DNA of 64,000 bases from Candidatus Kuenenia stuttgartensis (GCA_943329845.2 CALQFM020000009.1:1-64000); one strand, 5' to 3'; numbered from the stretch's first letter, positions 33,068 through 42,737 are shown. Notes: generated from the letters alone by a model not told the origin. Translations and numbers: made by a program.

Positions 33068-35647
33068 GTGACAAAGCTGAGAGACCATGGAGGCGGCTTC
33101 ACCGGCCGCCTGCTCGCCGGCGTAGCGGGAGCCACGCTGCTGATGACAATGAGCGTGCAAGCGGCCGCCCAGGCGCAGGACAACCCGGCGCCCACGCCTT
33201 CCGCGGACCAGGCAAAGCCAGCTGAGCAAAAAAAGAGCAGCATCGAAGAAATCTTCGTGAGTGCGGCGCGAAAGACCGAAGAGCGCGCCATCGACACACC
33301 GGTCGCCCTTTCGGCCATGGGCGAGGTTCAGATCGCGCGCTACAACACCACCGACCTGATGCAACTCCAGGCCCAATTGCCCGGGGTCAAGATCTACGCG
33401 TCGGGCGGTGGCGGCCAGGGCGGCAACCTGAGCATTCGCGGAGTCGGGCAATTGGCCATCGACTACGGCGCCGAGCAACCCGTGGCGTTCGTGATGGACG
33501 GCTTCTCCTTCACCCGCGGCCACATCGTCGACGTGGGCCTGTTCGACGTGGCAGGCATCGAAGTCCTGAAAGGGCCGCAGACTCAGTATTTCGGCAAGAA
33601 CAGCCCCGCGGGCGTGATCGCGGTCACCAGCAAGAGCCCCGGCGATGAATACGAAGGATTTGCCAAGGTCAGCTACGAATTCCGCAGCAAGGACCCGACG
33701 CTCGAATTCGGCGTATCGCTTCCGGTGAATGACAAGTTCAAAATTAGAATCGCCGGCAAGGGCGAATTCATGCAGGGCGGCTACATCAAGAACATCGGCG
33801 AGCCGGTCATTCCCAATCCGCCGGGACTGGCGTCGCAGGGCGGCCCCTCTCCGGGGAAAGCCTACGACGCCTGGCCGAAGCAGAAGCAGTATATCGGCCG
33901 TATGACCATGGTGTTCACGCCGACGGATAATTTCGACGCCACCCTCAAGATTTTCGGTTCATACACCCACCAGGACGACAACGCGCCGAATACTCTGTAT
34001 ACCTGCGCCGACGGCGTGGGCTCGTTCCCCTACGTGAACACGCTTTTTTCCCTGGTACCGGACACCAACAACCCCTGTACGGGCAAGCGAACGTTCACGG
34101 TTAACATGGTGATGCCGCCCACCGCGGTTCAGATCGCCGACAAGGACTTCAACGGCGGCTCGCCGAAAAGCTACTTCAACCGGAACAGCAATATCCTGAC
34201 CACGCTGCAGATGAACTACAAGATGGGCGACATCACCCTGACCTCGGTCACTGGGTTCTGGGACGCCAAGCAGGAGGAATATACCAACTACGACTACAGC
34301 TCCTACGCCACCGTTCAGTCGCTGCAGGGCGAGAGCAGCAACAGCATCACCCAGGAATTGCGCGCCAAGTCCGACTTCGACTTCCCGGTCAACTTCATGG
34401 TCGGCGGCTTCTACGAAAAAACCAAACGCCACCTGGACGCGCCTGTCGAGATATTCCCCTTGGGTCCAGCCCCGTCAACTGTGCCTGCAACGTCGGTATT
34501 CGGCACGCCGCTGGTCGTCGGCACGACACCCTATCTGGTCCCGATCCCGGCGGCTTATGTCGGCACCTACATGACCTATCACCAGCACTGGGACAACTGG
34601 ATCGAAAGCTGGTCGATCTTCGGAACGATGACCTGGGATATCACGCACAACCTCCAGTTCGAGGGCGCCGTCCGCTATACGGAGGACAAGCGGCATTCCA
34701 CGGGCAACCAGCTCTTTAACCGCATGGACTACGTCTTCGGTCCAGGCGCGGTCTTCGCTCCAACGGGTACCATCGTCCACCCGGACACCAGCTTCCACAA
34801 CACGTCGCCGAGCGTTACCGTGTCGTGGCACCCCGTGGAAGACATGCTGGTCTACGCCGCCTACAAGACCGGATTCCAGTCGGCGGGCGTTTCCAACCCA
34901 GGAACCTTCGGCGCCTTCATCAACAGTGACGCAAGCCAGGCTCTTGTGAACAGCACTCTGACTTTCAAGGGCTCGACAGTGAAGGGCTTCGAAGGCGGCG
35001 TCAAAGGCAACTTCTTTGATATGCTGACGGCTGACGTCTCGATCTTCGACTTCAAGTACTCGAACCTGCAGGTGGTCGCTTATGACGCGGCCACGGTCAG
35101 CTTCATCACCCAGAACGCGGCCGGCGCGACGGCCAAGGGCATCGAGTTCAACGCCACACTGCAGGCCACCGATGCGCTGCAGTTCCGCACCGCGATCGAA
35201 TACAGTCACCTGCAATTCGGTACGTTCAGCACAGCCTCGTGCTACACTGGGCAGACCTTTGATACAGGCTGCATCGGCGGTGTCCAGGATCGTTCGGGGG
35301 CCCGCTATGGTGGTCCGCCATTGACGATCTCCGGCGGATTCACCTATGACACGCCCCTCTCCGACGCTTGGAACATCGGCCTGTCCGGAGACGTTACCTG
35401 GTTCGACAAGGGATTCACCGCTAGCGGTCAGCCGGGCACGGCCGTGCCGTCCTACACGTTGATCAACGTCTCGGCGCGGGTTTATCAGGCGGATGGGCCA
35501 TGGGATTTCTCCATAGTCTGCACCAACTGCGCCAACCAGTTCTATGTCAACACCATCGGTAACAAGAACCTGGCCAAGGTCGGCGACCTCACCGCCCTGG
35601 TGGGCAGGCCGCGCCTCATTACGCTGCAAGCCACCTATCGCTGGTAA
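33068..35647 (+). CDS. TonB-dependent outer-membrane receptor
   Basis: An 859-aa receptor. The GTG at 33068 with GGGGAG upstream gives a signal peptide (cut near AQAQ, residue 38). A TonB box EEIFVSAARK follows (about 60-69). The plug reads LPGVKIYASGGGGQGGNLSIRGVG and GIEVLKGPQTQYFGKNSPAGVI. A barrel of about 680 residues ends in ITLQATYRW, with the terminal aromatic residue. Its type, with long extracellular loops, is common in Sphingomonas-like oligotrophs and takes up organic ligands rather than only iron. It has its own promoter and a strong terminator, so it is monocistronic. Confidence 0.92.
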   Translation: MTKLRDHGGGFTGRLLAGVAGATLLMTMSVQAAAQAQDNPAPTPSADQAKPAEQKKSSIEEIFVSAARKTEERAIDTPVALSAMGEVQIARYNTTDLMQLQAQLPGVKIYASGGGGQGGNLSIRGVGQLAIDYGAEQPVAFVMDGFSFTRGHIVDVGLFDVAGIEVLKGPQTQYFGKNSPAGVIAVTSKSPGDEYEGFAKVSYEFRSKDPTLEFGVSLPVNDKFKIRIAGKGEFMQGGYIKNIGEPVIPNPPGLASQGGPSPGKAYDAWPKQKQYIGRMTMVFTPTDNFDATLKIFGSYTHQDDNAPNTLYTCADGVGSFPYVNTLFSLVPDTNNPCTGKRTFTVNMVMPPTAVQIADKDFNGGSPKSYFNRNSNILTTLQMNYKMGDITLTSVTGFWDAKQEEYTNYDYSSYATVQSLQGESSNSITQELRAKSDFDFPVNFMVGGFYEKTKRHLDAPVEIFPLGPAPSTVPATSVFGTPLVVGTTPYLVPIPAAYVGTYMTYHQHWDNWIESWSIFGTMTWDITHNLQFEGAVRYTEDKRHSTGNQLFNRMDYVFGPGAVFAPTGTIVHPDTSFHNTSPSVTVSWHPVEDMLVYAAYKTGFQSAGVSNPGTFGAFINSDASQALVNSTLTFKGSTVKGFEGGVKGNFFDMLTADVSIFDFKYSNLQVVAYDAATVSFITQNAAGATAKGIEFNATLQATDALQFRTAIEYSHLQFGTFSTASCYTGQTFDTGCIGGVQDRSGARYGGPPLTISGGFTYDTPLSDAWNIGLSGDVTWFDKGFTASGQPGTAVPSYTLINVSARVYQADGPWDFSIVCTNCANQFYVNTIGNKNLAKVGDLTALVGRPRLITLQATYRW

Positions 35648-35673
35648 CCTGACCCCAGCATACATGTCCACCG

Positions 35674-35713
35674 CGGGGTGGATCGGTTCGCCGATCCACC
35701 CCGTTTCTTTTTT
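35674..35713 (+). terminator. intrinsic terminator of TonB receptor 2
   Basis: A perfect 13-bp stem (CGGGGTGGATCGG at 35674-35686, CCGATCCACCCCG at 35691-35703) with a TTCG tetraloop is followed by TTTCTTTTTTG. This is a textbook Rho-independent terminator. Confidence 0.95.
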
Positions 35714-35832
35714 GTGGCGGCAAAAATCGCTGGTTCTTTGACCGGCATTCCGGCACACGTCACCGCAGGCTGGACTGGCCGACCCAACCGCTCCCGCACT
35801 GACCTAATGGTGCTTTTCGCCCCGGACGCCTG

Positions 35833-36672
35833 ATGCTCTCCTACCGACATGGCTTTCACGCCGGAAACCACGCGGACGTGCTCAAGCATGCCATGCTGGT
35901 GTTCGTCACCCGGTACCTGCAGCATAAGGAGTCGCCGCTGCTGTTCCTCGACACCCATGCGGGCGCCGGCCTCTACGACCTGCGCACGCCGGAGGCGGAG
36001 AAGACCTGGGAATATCGCGACGGCATCGCCAGGCTGATGCCCCACGCTGCGACGGCGCCCGCGCTGCTGGCCGACTATCTGGCGCTGGTCAAATCCTTCA
36101 ACAGCGGCGACGGCCTGACCATGTATCCCGGCTCACCGGCGTTGATCACGGCCATGATGCGCGAACAGGACCGGGCGCACTTCATCGAGTTGCACCCCAC
36201 GGACGAGCCCCGGCTTGCCGAGCTGATGCGGCGCAACCGCCGCGTTCGTGTGGAGAAGGCCGACGGCCTGCGCGGCCTGATCGCGGCCGTGCCGCCGCCG
36301 GAAAAGCGCGCCCTTTGCCTGATCGACCCCAGCTACGAGATCAAGACCGACTACGCGCTGGTGATGGCCGCCCTGGCTCGCGCATGGAAAAAATTTCCCG
36401 GCGGGATATATCTGCTGTGGTACCCCGTAATAGACCGGCCGCGCGTGCATGCCATGGAAGTCGCGCTGCGAGCGGCGGGTATCCGCAAGACATACAGAGC
36501 GGAATTATGCATGACGCCGGACACACCGGAACGGGGAATGACGGGCTCAGGCCTGTTCATCGTCAATCCGCCCTTCACGCTGCCGGAGGCGGCGGCGTCC
36601 GGCCTGCCGTGGCTGGCGGAAACATTGGGCGCAAGCGGCCCGGCGACCGCCGATTGGCTGATCCCCGAATAG
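35833..36672 (+). CDS. rlmJ: 23S rRNA (adenine2030-N6)-methyltransferase
   Basis: A 279-aa protein matching RlmJ end to end: MLSYRHGFHAGNHADVLKH at the start, DTHAGAGLYDL as the SAM-binding loop, and the catalytic motif seen as DPSYEIK (DPPYE in most). It methylates A2030 of 23S rRNA using SAM. The second proline of the motif is Ser here, which is seen in family variants. It ends 11 bp before a GNAT remnant. Confidence 0.9.
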   Translation: MLSYRHGFHAGNHADVLKHAMLVFVTRYLQHKESPLLFLDTHAGAGLYDLRTPEAEKTWEYRDGIARLMPHAATAPALLADYLALVKSFNSGDGLTMYPGSPALITAMMREQDRAHFIELHPTDEPRLAELMRRNRRVRVEKADGLRGLIAAVPPPEKRALCLIDPSYEIKTDYALVMAALARAWKKFPGGIYLLWYPVIDRPRVHAMEVALRAAGIRKTYRAELCMTPDTPERGMTGSGLFIVNPPFTLPEAAASGLPWLAETLGASGPATADWLIPE

Positions 36673-36683
36673 ACACCCAGACC

Positions 36684-36852
36684 ATGGTCGTCCAGAGGGA
36701 TGCACGCGCCGACTACGGCGCCATCCGGTCGCTCAACCGGCTGGCATTTGGCGGCGAGTAAGAGGCGAGGCTCATTGACCGGCTACACCGCCGGAACCGG
36801 TTGGATGGCCGCGCGTTCCTGTCGCTCGACGACAATCAGGGCCAGGGAACGC
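36684..36852 (+). pseudogene. GNAT acetyltransferase remnant with in-frame stop
   Basis: ATG 36684 opens VVQRDARADYGAIRSLNRLAFGGE, a typical GNAT N-terminus (ADYxAIRxLNRxAFGG). TAA follows at 36759-36761, and the same frame then continues as EARLIDRLHR and AFLSLDDNQGQ, which is again the GNAT continuation (EARLxDRL). After about 56 codons the family likeness ends at the transglutaminase start. The gene is therefore broken twice, by a nonsense codon and by loss of its 3' two thirds. Confidence 0.7.
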
Positions 36853-38175
36853 ATGAGATTTCTGCTCAGGCATACGGCCACATACAGTTACGCCAATCCC
36901 GTCAGGCTGGGCCGGCACAGGCTCATGTTGCGCCCGCGCGACAGTCACGAGATGAAGCTGCACGAGGCGACGATGTCGATCTCACCGCGCCCCCGCAGCA
37001 TCGTCTGGCAGTACGACGTGTTCGGCAACAGCATCGCCTATGTGGATTTCGACTGCCAGACCACGGAGCTGGTGATCGAGAGCACGCTCGATGTGGAGCG
37101 GTTCGCCTTCACGCAGCCCGAGGCCATGCTGTCGGATCATGCTCGCAACCTGCCGCTCGCCTATTCCGCCGATGAGATCCGCGACCTGGCCGGTTTGCAG
37201 GAGCGCCACGTGCAGGATCCGGAGCACGCGGTCGACCTGTGGGCGAAGGGCTTCCTGGCGCTGCCCGAGGGCACCTCGGGCACGAAGGAAACCTTGCCGC
37301 TGATCCGCGAGATCGCATCGGCGATCAAGAACAACTTCGTCTACATCCCGCGCGACATCTACGGCACCCTGTCGCCGCTGGAGACCCTGCAATCCAGTTC
37401 GGGCACCTGCCGGGATTTCGCATTCTTCATGATGGAGGCCATGCGCAGCCTGGGCCTCGCCGCCCGCTTCGTCAGCGGCTACATCTACGACGCCGCCCAG
37501 GACCCGGGGTCCACGGCCGCCGGGGTGATCGGCGGCGGCGCGACCCATGCCTGGGTGCAGATCTACCTGCTCGGCGCCGGCTGGACCCATGTGGATCCGA
37601 CCAACGCGCTGACCACCGATGATATCGAGCTGATCCCCGTCGCCATCGTCCGTGATCCGCATCAGGCATCGCCGATCTCCGGCACTATCGAGGCCGCGCC
37701 CGGCGATGCGCTCGGCCTGACCGTGAATATCTCGATCACCAATCAGGTGCAGTGCTACGCTTGCCGGACGACAATCGCGTCCGGGGAGATCAGCGATGGA
37801 CCATCCCGAGGATTACAGCCTGCTGGATCCTGCCGTGCAGGAATGCCCTTACGCCGCCTATGCCGCGCTGCGGCGCGAAGCGCCGGTCTACCGGATGCCG
37901 GAAACCGGCTACTATATCATCAGCCGCTATGCCGACATCCGCGAGGCGCTGCGACGCACCGACGTGTTCTCCAACGACTTCGACACCCGCGTGCTCAGCC
38001 CGAAGGGCCAGCCGCCAGAGGTGGCCGAGATCTACCGGAGCGAGGGCTGGGAGCGCAAGCGGGTGCTGCAGACCGATCCGCCCGACCATACCTTATACCG
38101 CAAGCTGGTGGACCAGGCGTTCACCGCCAGCCGGGTGCGCGCCATGGAACCGTATATCGATGCGCTGGTGCATGA
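36853..38175 (+). CDS. transglutaminase-like protein with run-on C-terminus
   Basis: Residues 1-80 are the bacterial transglutaminase N-terminal beta domain (MRFLLRHTATYSYANPVRLGRHRL). Residues about 150-270 are the transglutaminase core, with the triad seen as SSGTCRDF (Cys), THAWVQIY (His) and VDPTN (Asp). The family normally ends near residue 298 (LTVNISITN, about 37744). Here the frame has no stop there and runs on through 37796-38175, out of frame with the P450 gene, adding about 140 Arg- and Pro-rich residues without family likeness. Such proteins act as proteases or amide hydrolases. Confidence 0.7.
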   Translation: MRFLLRHTATYSYANPVRLGRHRLMLRPRDSHEMKLHEATMSISPRPRSIVWQYDVFGNSIAYVDFDCQTTELVIESTLDVERFAFTQPEAMLSDHARNLPLAYSADEIRDLAGLQERHVQDPEHAVDLWAKGFLALPEGTSGTKETLPLIREIASAIKNNFVYIPRDIYGTLSPLETLQSSSGTCRDFAFFMMEAMRSLGLAARFVSGYIYDAAQDPGSTAAGVIGGGATHAWVQIYLLGAGWTHVDPTNALTTDDIELIPVAIVRDPHQASPISGTIEAAPGDALGLTVNISITNQVQCYACRTTIASGEISDGPSRGLQPAGSCRAGMPLRRLCRAAARSAGLPDAGNRLLYHQPLCRHPRGAATHRRVLQRLRHPRAQPEGPAARGGRDLPERGLGAQAGAADRSARPYLIPQAGGPGVHRQPGARHGTVYRCAGA

Positions 38176-39031
38176 ACTGATCGACGGATGGATCGTCGAA
38201 GGCGAGATCGAGTTCGTCAGCCGCTTCGCCAATCCGCTGCCCATGAAAGTGATCGCCGACCGGCTTGGCGTGCCGCGGGAGGACGCGGAGAGGTTCAAGG
38301 TGTGGTCCGACGCCTCGGTCGATTCCATCGCCATCTCGTCGACGCCCGAACGTCAGATCGAATGCGCAAGACAGCTCGTGGAGCTGCAGCATTACTTCGT
38401 GCCCTATTTCGAGGACCGGCGGCGCAGCCCGCGTCAGGACATCCTGAGCGATATCGCCAATGCGCGGCTCGATGACGGACGGATGCTGAGCATTCCGGAA
38501 CTGCTCGATCTGGTCGAGCAGTTGTTGACCGGCGGTAACGAGACCACGACGCATTCGCTGGGGTCCGGCATGCTGCTGCTGCTCCGCCAGCCCGGGCTGA
38601 TCGACGTGATCAGACATGATGCGGAACGGTTGAAGACGTTCGTCGAGGAAGTGCTGCGCCTGGAGTCGCCGACCCAGGGCACCTTCCGGCAGGTGCGCCG
38701 GGACGTGGTGCTGTCGGGTGTGACGATCCCCGCGGGTAGTATGGTTAATCTGCGCTACGGCGCCGCCAACCGGGACGACGACGTTTTCCCCGACGCGGCG
38801 GTGTTGGACGTCAATCGGACCAACGCCGGCGCGCACCTGGCGTTCATCAGCGGCATACACCACTGCCTCGGCGCGCCGCTCGCCCGGCAGGAGATGATCT
38901 GCGCTTTCCGGGGCCTCCTGAGCCGGCTGGAGGAAATCAGCCTGCTGCCGCGCAACTCTTTCGCGCACATGCCCAATTTCATGATGCGTGGTCTCCGCGA
39001 ACTGCACATCGGGTTCCGCGCCGCGCGGTAG
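37796..39031 (+). CDS. cytochrome P450
   Basis: A 411-aa soluble bacterial P450 with all signatures: HxxxR of the C helix (H98, R102), the I-helix oxygen-binding GGNETTT (246-252), ExxR in FVEEVLRL, and the haem loop FISGIHHCLG with the ligand C357. It needs a ferredoxin and reductase that are not next to it. GGGGAG lies upstream. The 5' end overlaps the run-on frame of the transglutaminase. Downstream lies only a PRC-barrel stub. The substrate is unknown. Confidence 0.92.
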   Translation: MDHPEDYSLLDPAVQECPYAAYAALRREAPVYRMPETGYYIISRYADIREALRRTDVFSNDFDTRVLSPKGQPPEVAEIYRSEGWERKRVLQTDPPDHTLYRKLVDQAFTASRVRAMEPYIDALVHELIDGWIVEGEIEFVSRFANPLPMKVIADRLGVPREDAERFKVWSDASVDSIAISSTPERQIECARQLVELQHYFVPYFEDRRRSPRQDILSDIANARLDDGRMLSIPELLDLVEQLLTGGNETTTHSLGSGMLLLLRQPGLIDVIRHDAERLKTFVEEVLRLESPTQGTFRQVRRDVVLSGVTIPAGSMVNLRYGAANRDDDVFPDAAVLDVNRTNAGAHLAFISGIHHCLGAPLARQEMICAFRGLLSRLEEISLLPRNSFAHMPNFMMRGLRELHIGFRAAR

Positions 39032-39043
39032 TCCGGTAGGCAG

Positions 39044-39232
39044 GTGCCCGGCATTCCGGAATGGAGCGTGCTGAAATACAGCACCGATATGGACGGCTAC
39101 GTCGTCAATATCGACAAGGAGACGCTGAAGAAGGCGCCGACATTCGCCGCCAGCGAGAACCCCCAATGGGAAGACGAAGGCTGGGGCAAGCTGGTCCACA
39201 GCTATTACAACGCCACGCCTTACTGGATGTAG
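39044..39232 (+). pseudogene. C-terminal fragment of a PRC-barrel protein
   Basis: A 62-codon frame (GTG 39044) matches the end of PRC-barrel proteins: WSVLKYSTDMDGYVVNIDKE, then LKKAPTF and a tail ending HSYYNATPYWM. The N-terminal half that would complete the barrel is missing, and the P450 stop is 13 bp upstream. It may be untranslated debris or a short surviving protein. Confidence 0.6.
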
Positions 39233-39242
39233 AGATGCGACC

Positions 39243-39268
39243 GGGCCATGGCCGTTTCGCCATGGCCC
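39243..39268. terminator. hairpin between convergent genes
   Basis: GGGCCATGGC (39243-39252) pairs with GCCATGGCCC (39259-39268) across a 6-nt loop. It lies between the PRC stub and the leftward permease gene. There is no T-run. Confidence 0.5.
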
Positions 39269-39274
39269 CCACCG

Positions 39275-40354
39275 CTAAACGGGCGGTGGCAGGTTGTTGC
39301 CGTTGTAGAGTTGGCTTGCAAGGTACTGCTGGAGCGCGTACCGCGTCAGCACGCCGATCACAGCCGCCATCGGCACTGCCAGCAGCAAGCCGACAAAGCC
39401 AAACAGCGCGCCACCAGCGAGCAGCGCGAAGATCACGGCAACCGGATGCAGTTCCACCTTGTTGCCCACCAGCATCGGCGTAAGCCAGTTGCCCTCGGCC
39501 GCCTGCCCCACCAGGAAGACGACGGCGACAGCGGCGACCCGCCACGGATTGTCGAACTCGATGGCGGCCATTCCCACGGCCAGGATCAGCCCGCCGACGG
39601 CGCCGACAAACGGCACGAAGGACAGGAAGCCTGCGAAGATGCCAATGAACAGGCCAACCTTCAGCCCGATGAGGCTGAGCGTCACGGCATAGAACGTGGC
39701 GAGCAGCACGCAGACAAGCGCGACGCCGCGAACCCATGCGGCAAGAATGTCATTCATCTGCCGCGCCAGGTCGCGCACCACGTCAACCTGATTGCGCGGA
39801 ATCCAGGAATCGATCCGGGCGATAAAGCCGTCCCAGTCCCGCAGCATGAAGAAGGCCACGACCGGCGTCAGGAAGATCAGCGACAGGATGTTGAGCAGCG
39901 CGAGGCCGCTCGATAGCAGGCCGCTCAGCACGCCACCGATCCAGGCGCCAAACCCGCCGAACGAGCTGGTCAGGCCGTCGCGGATCTGGTCGGCGGTATT
40001 CGGGTCAACCACCTGGTTGAACCGGTCGAGCAGCACGCGAACTTTTTCCCTGGCGGCCTCGAGCAGCGTCGGGGCGCTGTCGACCAGATCGCCGAGCTGG
40101 TGGATCGCGAGCGGCAACAGCAGGGCGAAGGCCGCGACCACCAGGACTGCAAAGCCGACGGTCAGCAACGACGTGGCCCACACACGGGACATGCCCCAGC
40201 GCTGCATCCGGTCGCAGATCGGGTCGAGGAAATAGGCCACGGCGAGGCCGGCGAGGAACGGCAGCAGGATGGACCGGAGCAGCCAGACGACGCCGAGAAA
40301 GCCGATGAAACCGATCAGCCAGAAAGCCAGGCTGCGCCGCTGCGATGCCGTCAC
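39275..40354 (-). CDS. AI-2E family transporter (PerM-like permease)
   Basis: A 359-aa inner-membrane protein with about eight spans and the family order: an N-terminal pair of spans (LLPFLAGLAVAYFLDPICDRMQRWGM), a periplasmic helical part (about 85-150), then GFLSFVPFVGAVGGLI and the C-terminal FVGLLLAVPMAA. The family includes the AI-2 exporter TqsA but most members have unknown substrates. GGGAG seven bases before GTG 40354 sets the start. It is convergent with the P450 region and downstream of the TPR gene terminator. Confidence 0.85.
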   Translation of the reverse strand: MTASQRRSLAFWLIGFIGFLGVVWLLRSILLPFLAGLAVAYFLDPICDRMQRWGMSRVWATSLLTVGFAVLVVAAFALLLPLAIHQLGDLVDSAPTLLEAAREKVRVLLDRFNQVVDPNTADQIRDGLTSSFGGFGAWIGGVLSGLLSSGLALLNILSLIFLTPVVAFFMLRDWDGFIARIDSWIPRNQVDVVRDLARQMNDILAAWVRGVALVCVLLATFYAVTLSLIGLKVGLFIGIFAGFLSFVPFVGAVGGLILAVGMAAIEFDNPWRVAAVAVVFLVGQAAEGNWLTPMLVGNKVELHPVAVIFALLAGGALFGFVGLLLAVPMAAVIGVLTRYALQQYLASQLYNGNNLPPPV

Positions 40355-40449
40355 GTCCGTTCTCCCTTTGGCCCTGCGGCCAACTGCGCGAAGGGTACCG
40401 AAGTGCGTTGACAGCGGCCACGCAAAACCAACCCTTCTTCCAACGCCCG

Positions 40450-40489
40450 CACACAAAGAAAATCCCCCTCGCCGCGAAGCGAGGGGGAT
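40450..40489 (-). terminator. intrinsic terminator of the tonB-exb-TPR operon
   Basis: A 10-bp perfect stem (ATCCCCCTCG and CGAGGGGGAT, 40462-40489) is followed on the minus strand by TTTTCTTTG. It lies 44 bp past the TPR gene. Confidence 0.92.
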
Positions 40490-40533
40490 CTGGTAGTCGG
40501 TATGGCAGGCCGCTGAGGCGGCCAGCCAAGTAC

Positions 40534-41772
40534 CTACGAAGCGATCATCCAGTAGGTGGCAAGCTTCTCATAGGCTGCGTCACCCTTGACGGCCTTGAAG
40601 GCCGCGTCCGCCTCGGCCTTCTTGCCGGCGGCAAGCAGGGTCTGGGCAAGGTGAAGCTGGGCGGCTGGCGCGTTCTTCAACCCGCCCTTCTTGATACCGG
40701 CCTGATACGATGCAATCGACTTGTCGTACTGGCCATAGCTGGCATAGGACTCGGCAACCGCGATGTCCTTCTCGCCGGTCGTCGCGGCGGCGGCTTCCTT
40801 CTCCAGGCCAGCGGTCTCGGTCTTGTCGGCTTTTACGGCGTCATCGACCGTCTTCTTCAGACGTTCGTGACGGCTCGCTTCGCCACCCTGACCAAGGACC
40901 TTCTTTTCGTAGCCCTCACCAATGATCTTCTGGGCTTCGCCGGGAACGCCCAGGAGCACGGCGACCTGAGCCATCTCCATGTAGTCGTCGGCGGAGCTCA
41001 GCGTGCCAACCTGGTCCATGAGCCGGAAGCTCTCCAGGTTGAACGCGTCCGAACGGTTAGTGTCGCGGAACGCGTTGATCAGGTCACGCCAGTAGTCCTT
41101 GTTGCTCGGCGCGACACGGACGAGCTGCTCCAGCGCATCGCGCATGGAATTCTTGTCCTGGGCCTTGTGAGCGCAGCTCAGCTGGATCTGGAGCCATTCC
41201 TCCTTCACCGGCTTGCCTGCCGACCGGGCGCTCTCCACCAGCTTCTTCACCGTGGAGCCGGCTTCGCCGCACTTGCCCTGCAGGTACTGGCTCTGGGCCA
41301 CAAGAACCTGCATGTCCGTGTCACCCGGGTTCTGGGCGAGGTACTGCTGGGCGGCCTGCACGGCAGCGTTGTAGTTCTTCAGACTGTAGTAGATCTGGAT
41401 CAGGTTCTTGCGCAGGGGCGTGACCTCTTCCGGGGCCGCGATGCCGCTGTCGATCGTCGCCTGGATCGCCCTGGCAGCCTTGTCGTACTGCTTCAGGCCA
41501 ACATAGGCGTTGGTCTCGAACTGGCTGATCACATAGTTCTCATAGGGCGTGCGCTTTTCGACGGCCTTCGCCTCGTCAAGCTTCGCGATCGCCTTGTTGT
41601 AATCCTTCGCCTGGAGCGCCGCCTGGGCTTCCTGGAGAGGCTTGCCGACCTTCTCGCTGACCTTCTGCTGCTTGGGAGCCGCAAGGGCCGCACCCGTGTC
41701 GACGACGGCGGTTGCCAGGACCGGACCGGCCAGGGCGACCATCACGAGGGCGACGAGTTGTTTCCCGTTCAT
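40534..41772 (-). CDS. periplasmic TPR protein of the TonB operon
   Basis: A 412-aa protein with a signal peptide (cut near ALAAP, about residue 32) and repeated TPR-like helix pairs (LQEAQAALQAKDYNKAIAKLDEA, NLIQIYYSLKNYNAAVQAAQQYL, LAQTLLAAGKKAEADAAFKAV). It sits last in a leftward operon with tonB, exbB and two exbD genes and ends at a strong terminator. It probably serves as a periplasmic scaffold for TonB-linked uptake, which is inferred from context only. GGAAGA supports the ATG at 41772. Confidence 0.8.
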   Translation of the reverse strand: MNGKQLVALVMVALAGPVLATAVVDTGAALAAPKQQKVSEKVGKPLQEAQAALQAKDYNKAIAKLDEAKAVEKRTPYENYVISQFETNAYVGLKQYDKAARAIQATIDSGIAAPEEVTPLRKNLIQIYYSLKNYNAAVQAAQQYLAQNPGDTDMQVLVAQSQYLQGKCGEAGSTVKKLVESARSAGKPVKEEWLQIQLSCAHKAQDKNSMRDALEQLVRVAPSNKDYWRDLINAFRDTNRSDAFNLESFRLMDQVGTLSSADDYMEMAQVAVLLGVPGEAQKIIGEGYEKKVLGQGGEASRHERLKKTVDDAVKADKTETAGLEKEAAAATTGEKDIAVAESYASYGQYDKSIASYQAGIKKGGLKNAPAAQLHLAQTLLAAGKKAEADAAFKAVKGDAAYEKLATYWMIAS

Positions 41773-41858
41773 GTGTGTCTTCCATTTTCTCAAAGTTCTA
41801 CGCGTCAACCGCGCATGACAAATCCTAGGTTCGCGACGTTGAACCCGGAATGAATGCG

Positions 41859-42284
41859 TCAGCTGGCGATAGAACTATCGTTGATCAGACCCATCTTCTT
41901 GAGGCCGAGGCGCTGGACGGCCGCCATCACCTTCGCCACGTACTCGTACTTCACGAGCTTGTGGGGACGGATGTGGATTTCCGGCTGCTTCGGCTGCGCG
42001 GCCACAGTGTTCAGGTAGCCGTTCAGCTGTCCCATGTTGGAGACAACGTTCCCGTTCCAGAGCACCGTGCCGTCGAAGTCGACCTGCAGTTCCACCACTT
42101 CAGGCGGCTCGGGCGGCGTCGACGGCTTGTTCACCGGCATGTCGAGCTTCACGGCGTGCGTCTGGATCGGGATCGTGACGATCAGCATGACCAGCAGCAC
42201 GAGCATGACATCGATCAGCGGCGTGGTGTTCATTTCCACCATGACGCCCGATTCGTCGCCCGAGTTACCTACACTCATAGCCAT
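41859..42284 (-). CDS. exbD: ExbD/TolR-family biopolymer transport protein 1
   Basis: A 141-aa protein. One membrane span (NTTPLIDVMLVLLVMLIVTIP, about 18-38) has the essential Asp in LIDVML, followed by a periplasmic domain (LQVDFDGTVLWNG...IRPHKLVKYEYVAKVMAAVQR). With ExbB it forms the proton channel that energises TonB. It is the second of two similar exbD genes 27 bp apart, so the motor may hold a heterodimer of ExbD proteins. Confidence 0.92.
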   Translation of the reverse strand: MAMSVGNSGDESGVMVEMNTTPLIDVMLVLLVMLIVTIPIQTHAVKLDMPVNKPSTPPEPPEVVELQVDFDGTVLWNGNVVSNMGQLNGYLNTVAAQPKQPEIHIRPHKLVKYEYVAKVMAAVQRLGLKKMGLINDSSIAS

Positions 42285-42311
42285 TGGCTAAACTCCTTAT
42301 GAACTGACGGT

Positions 42312-42737
<426 letters not shown>

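Noticed and set aside
40450-40489. Terminator assigned to the AI-2E permease gene
   Set aside because: The T-run is on the minus strand and the hairpin lies upstream of that gene, so it belongs to the TPR gene and its operon.
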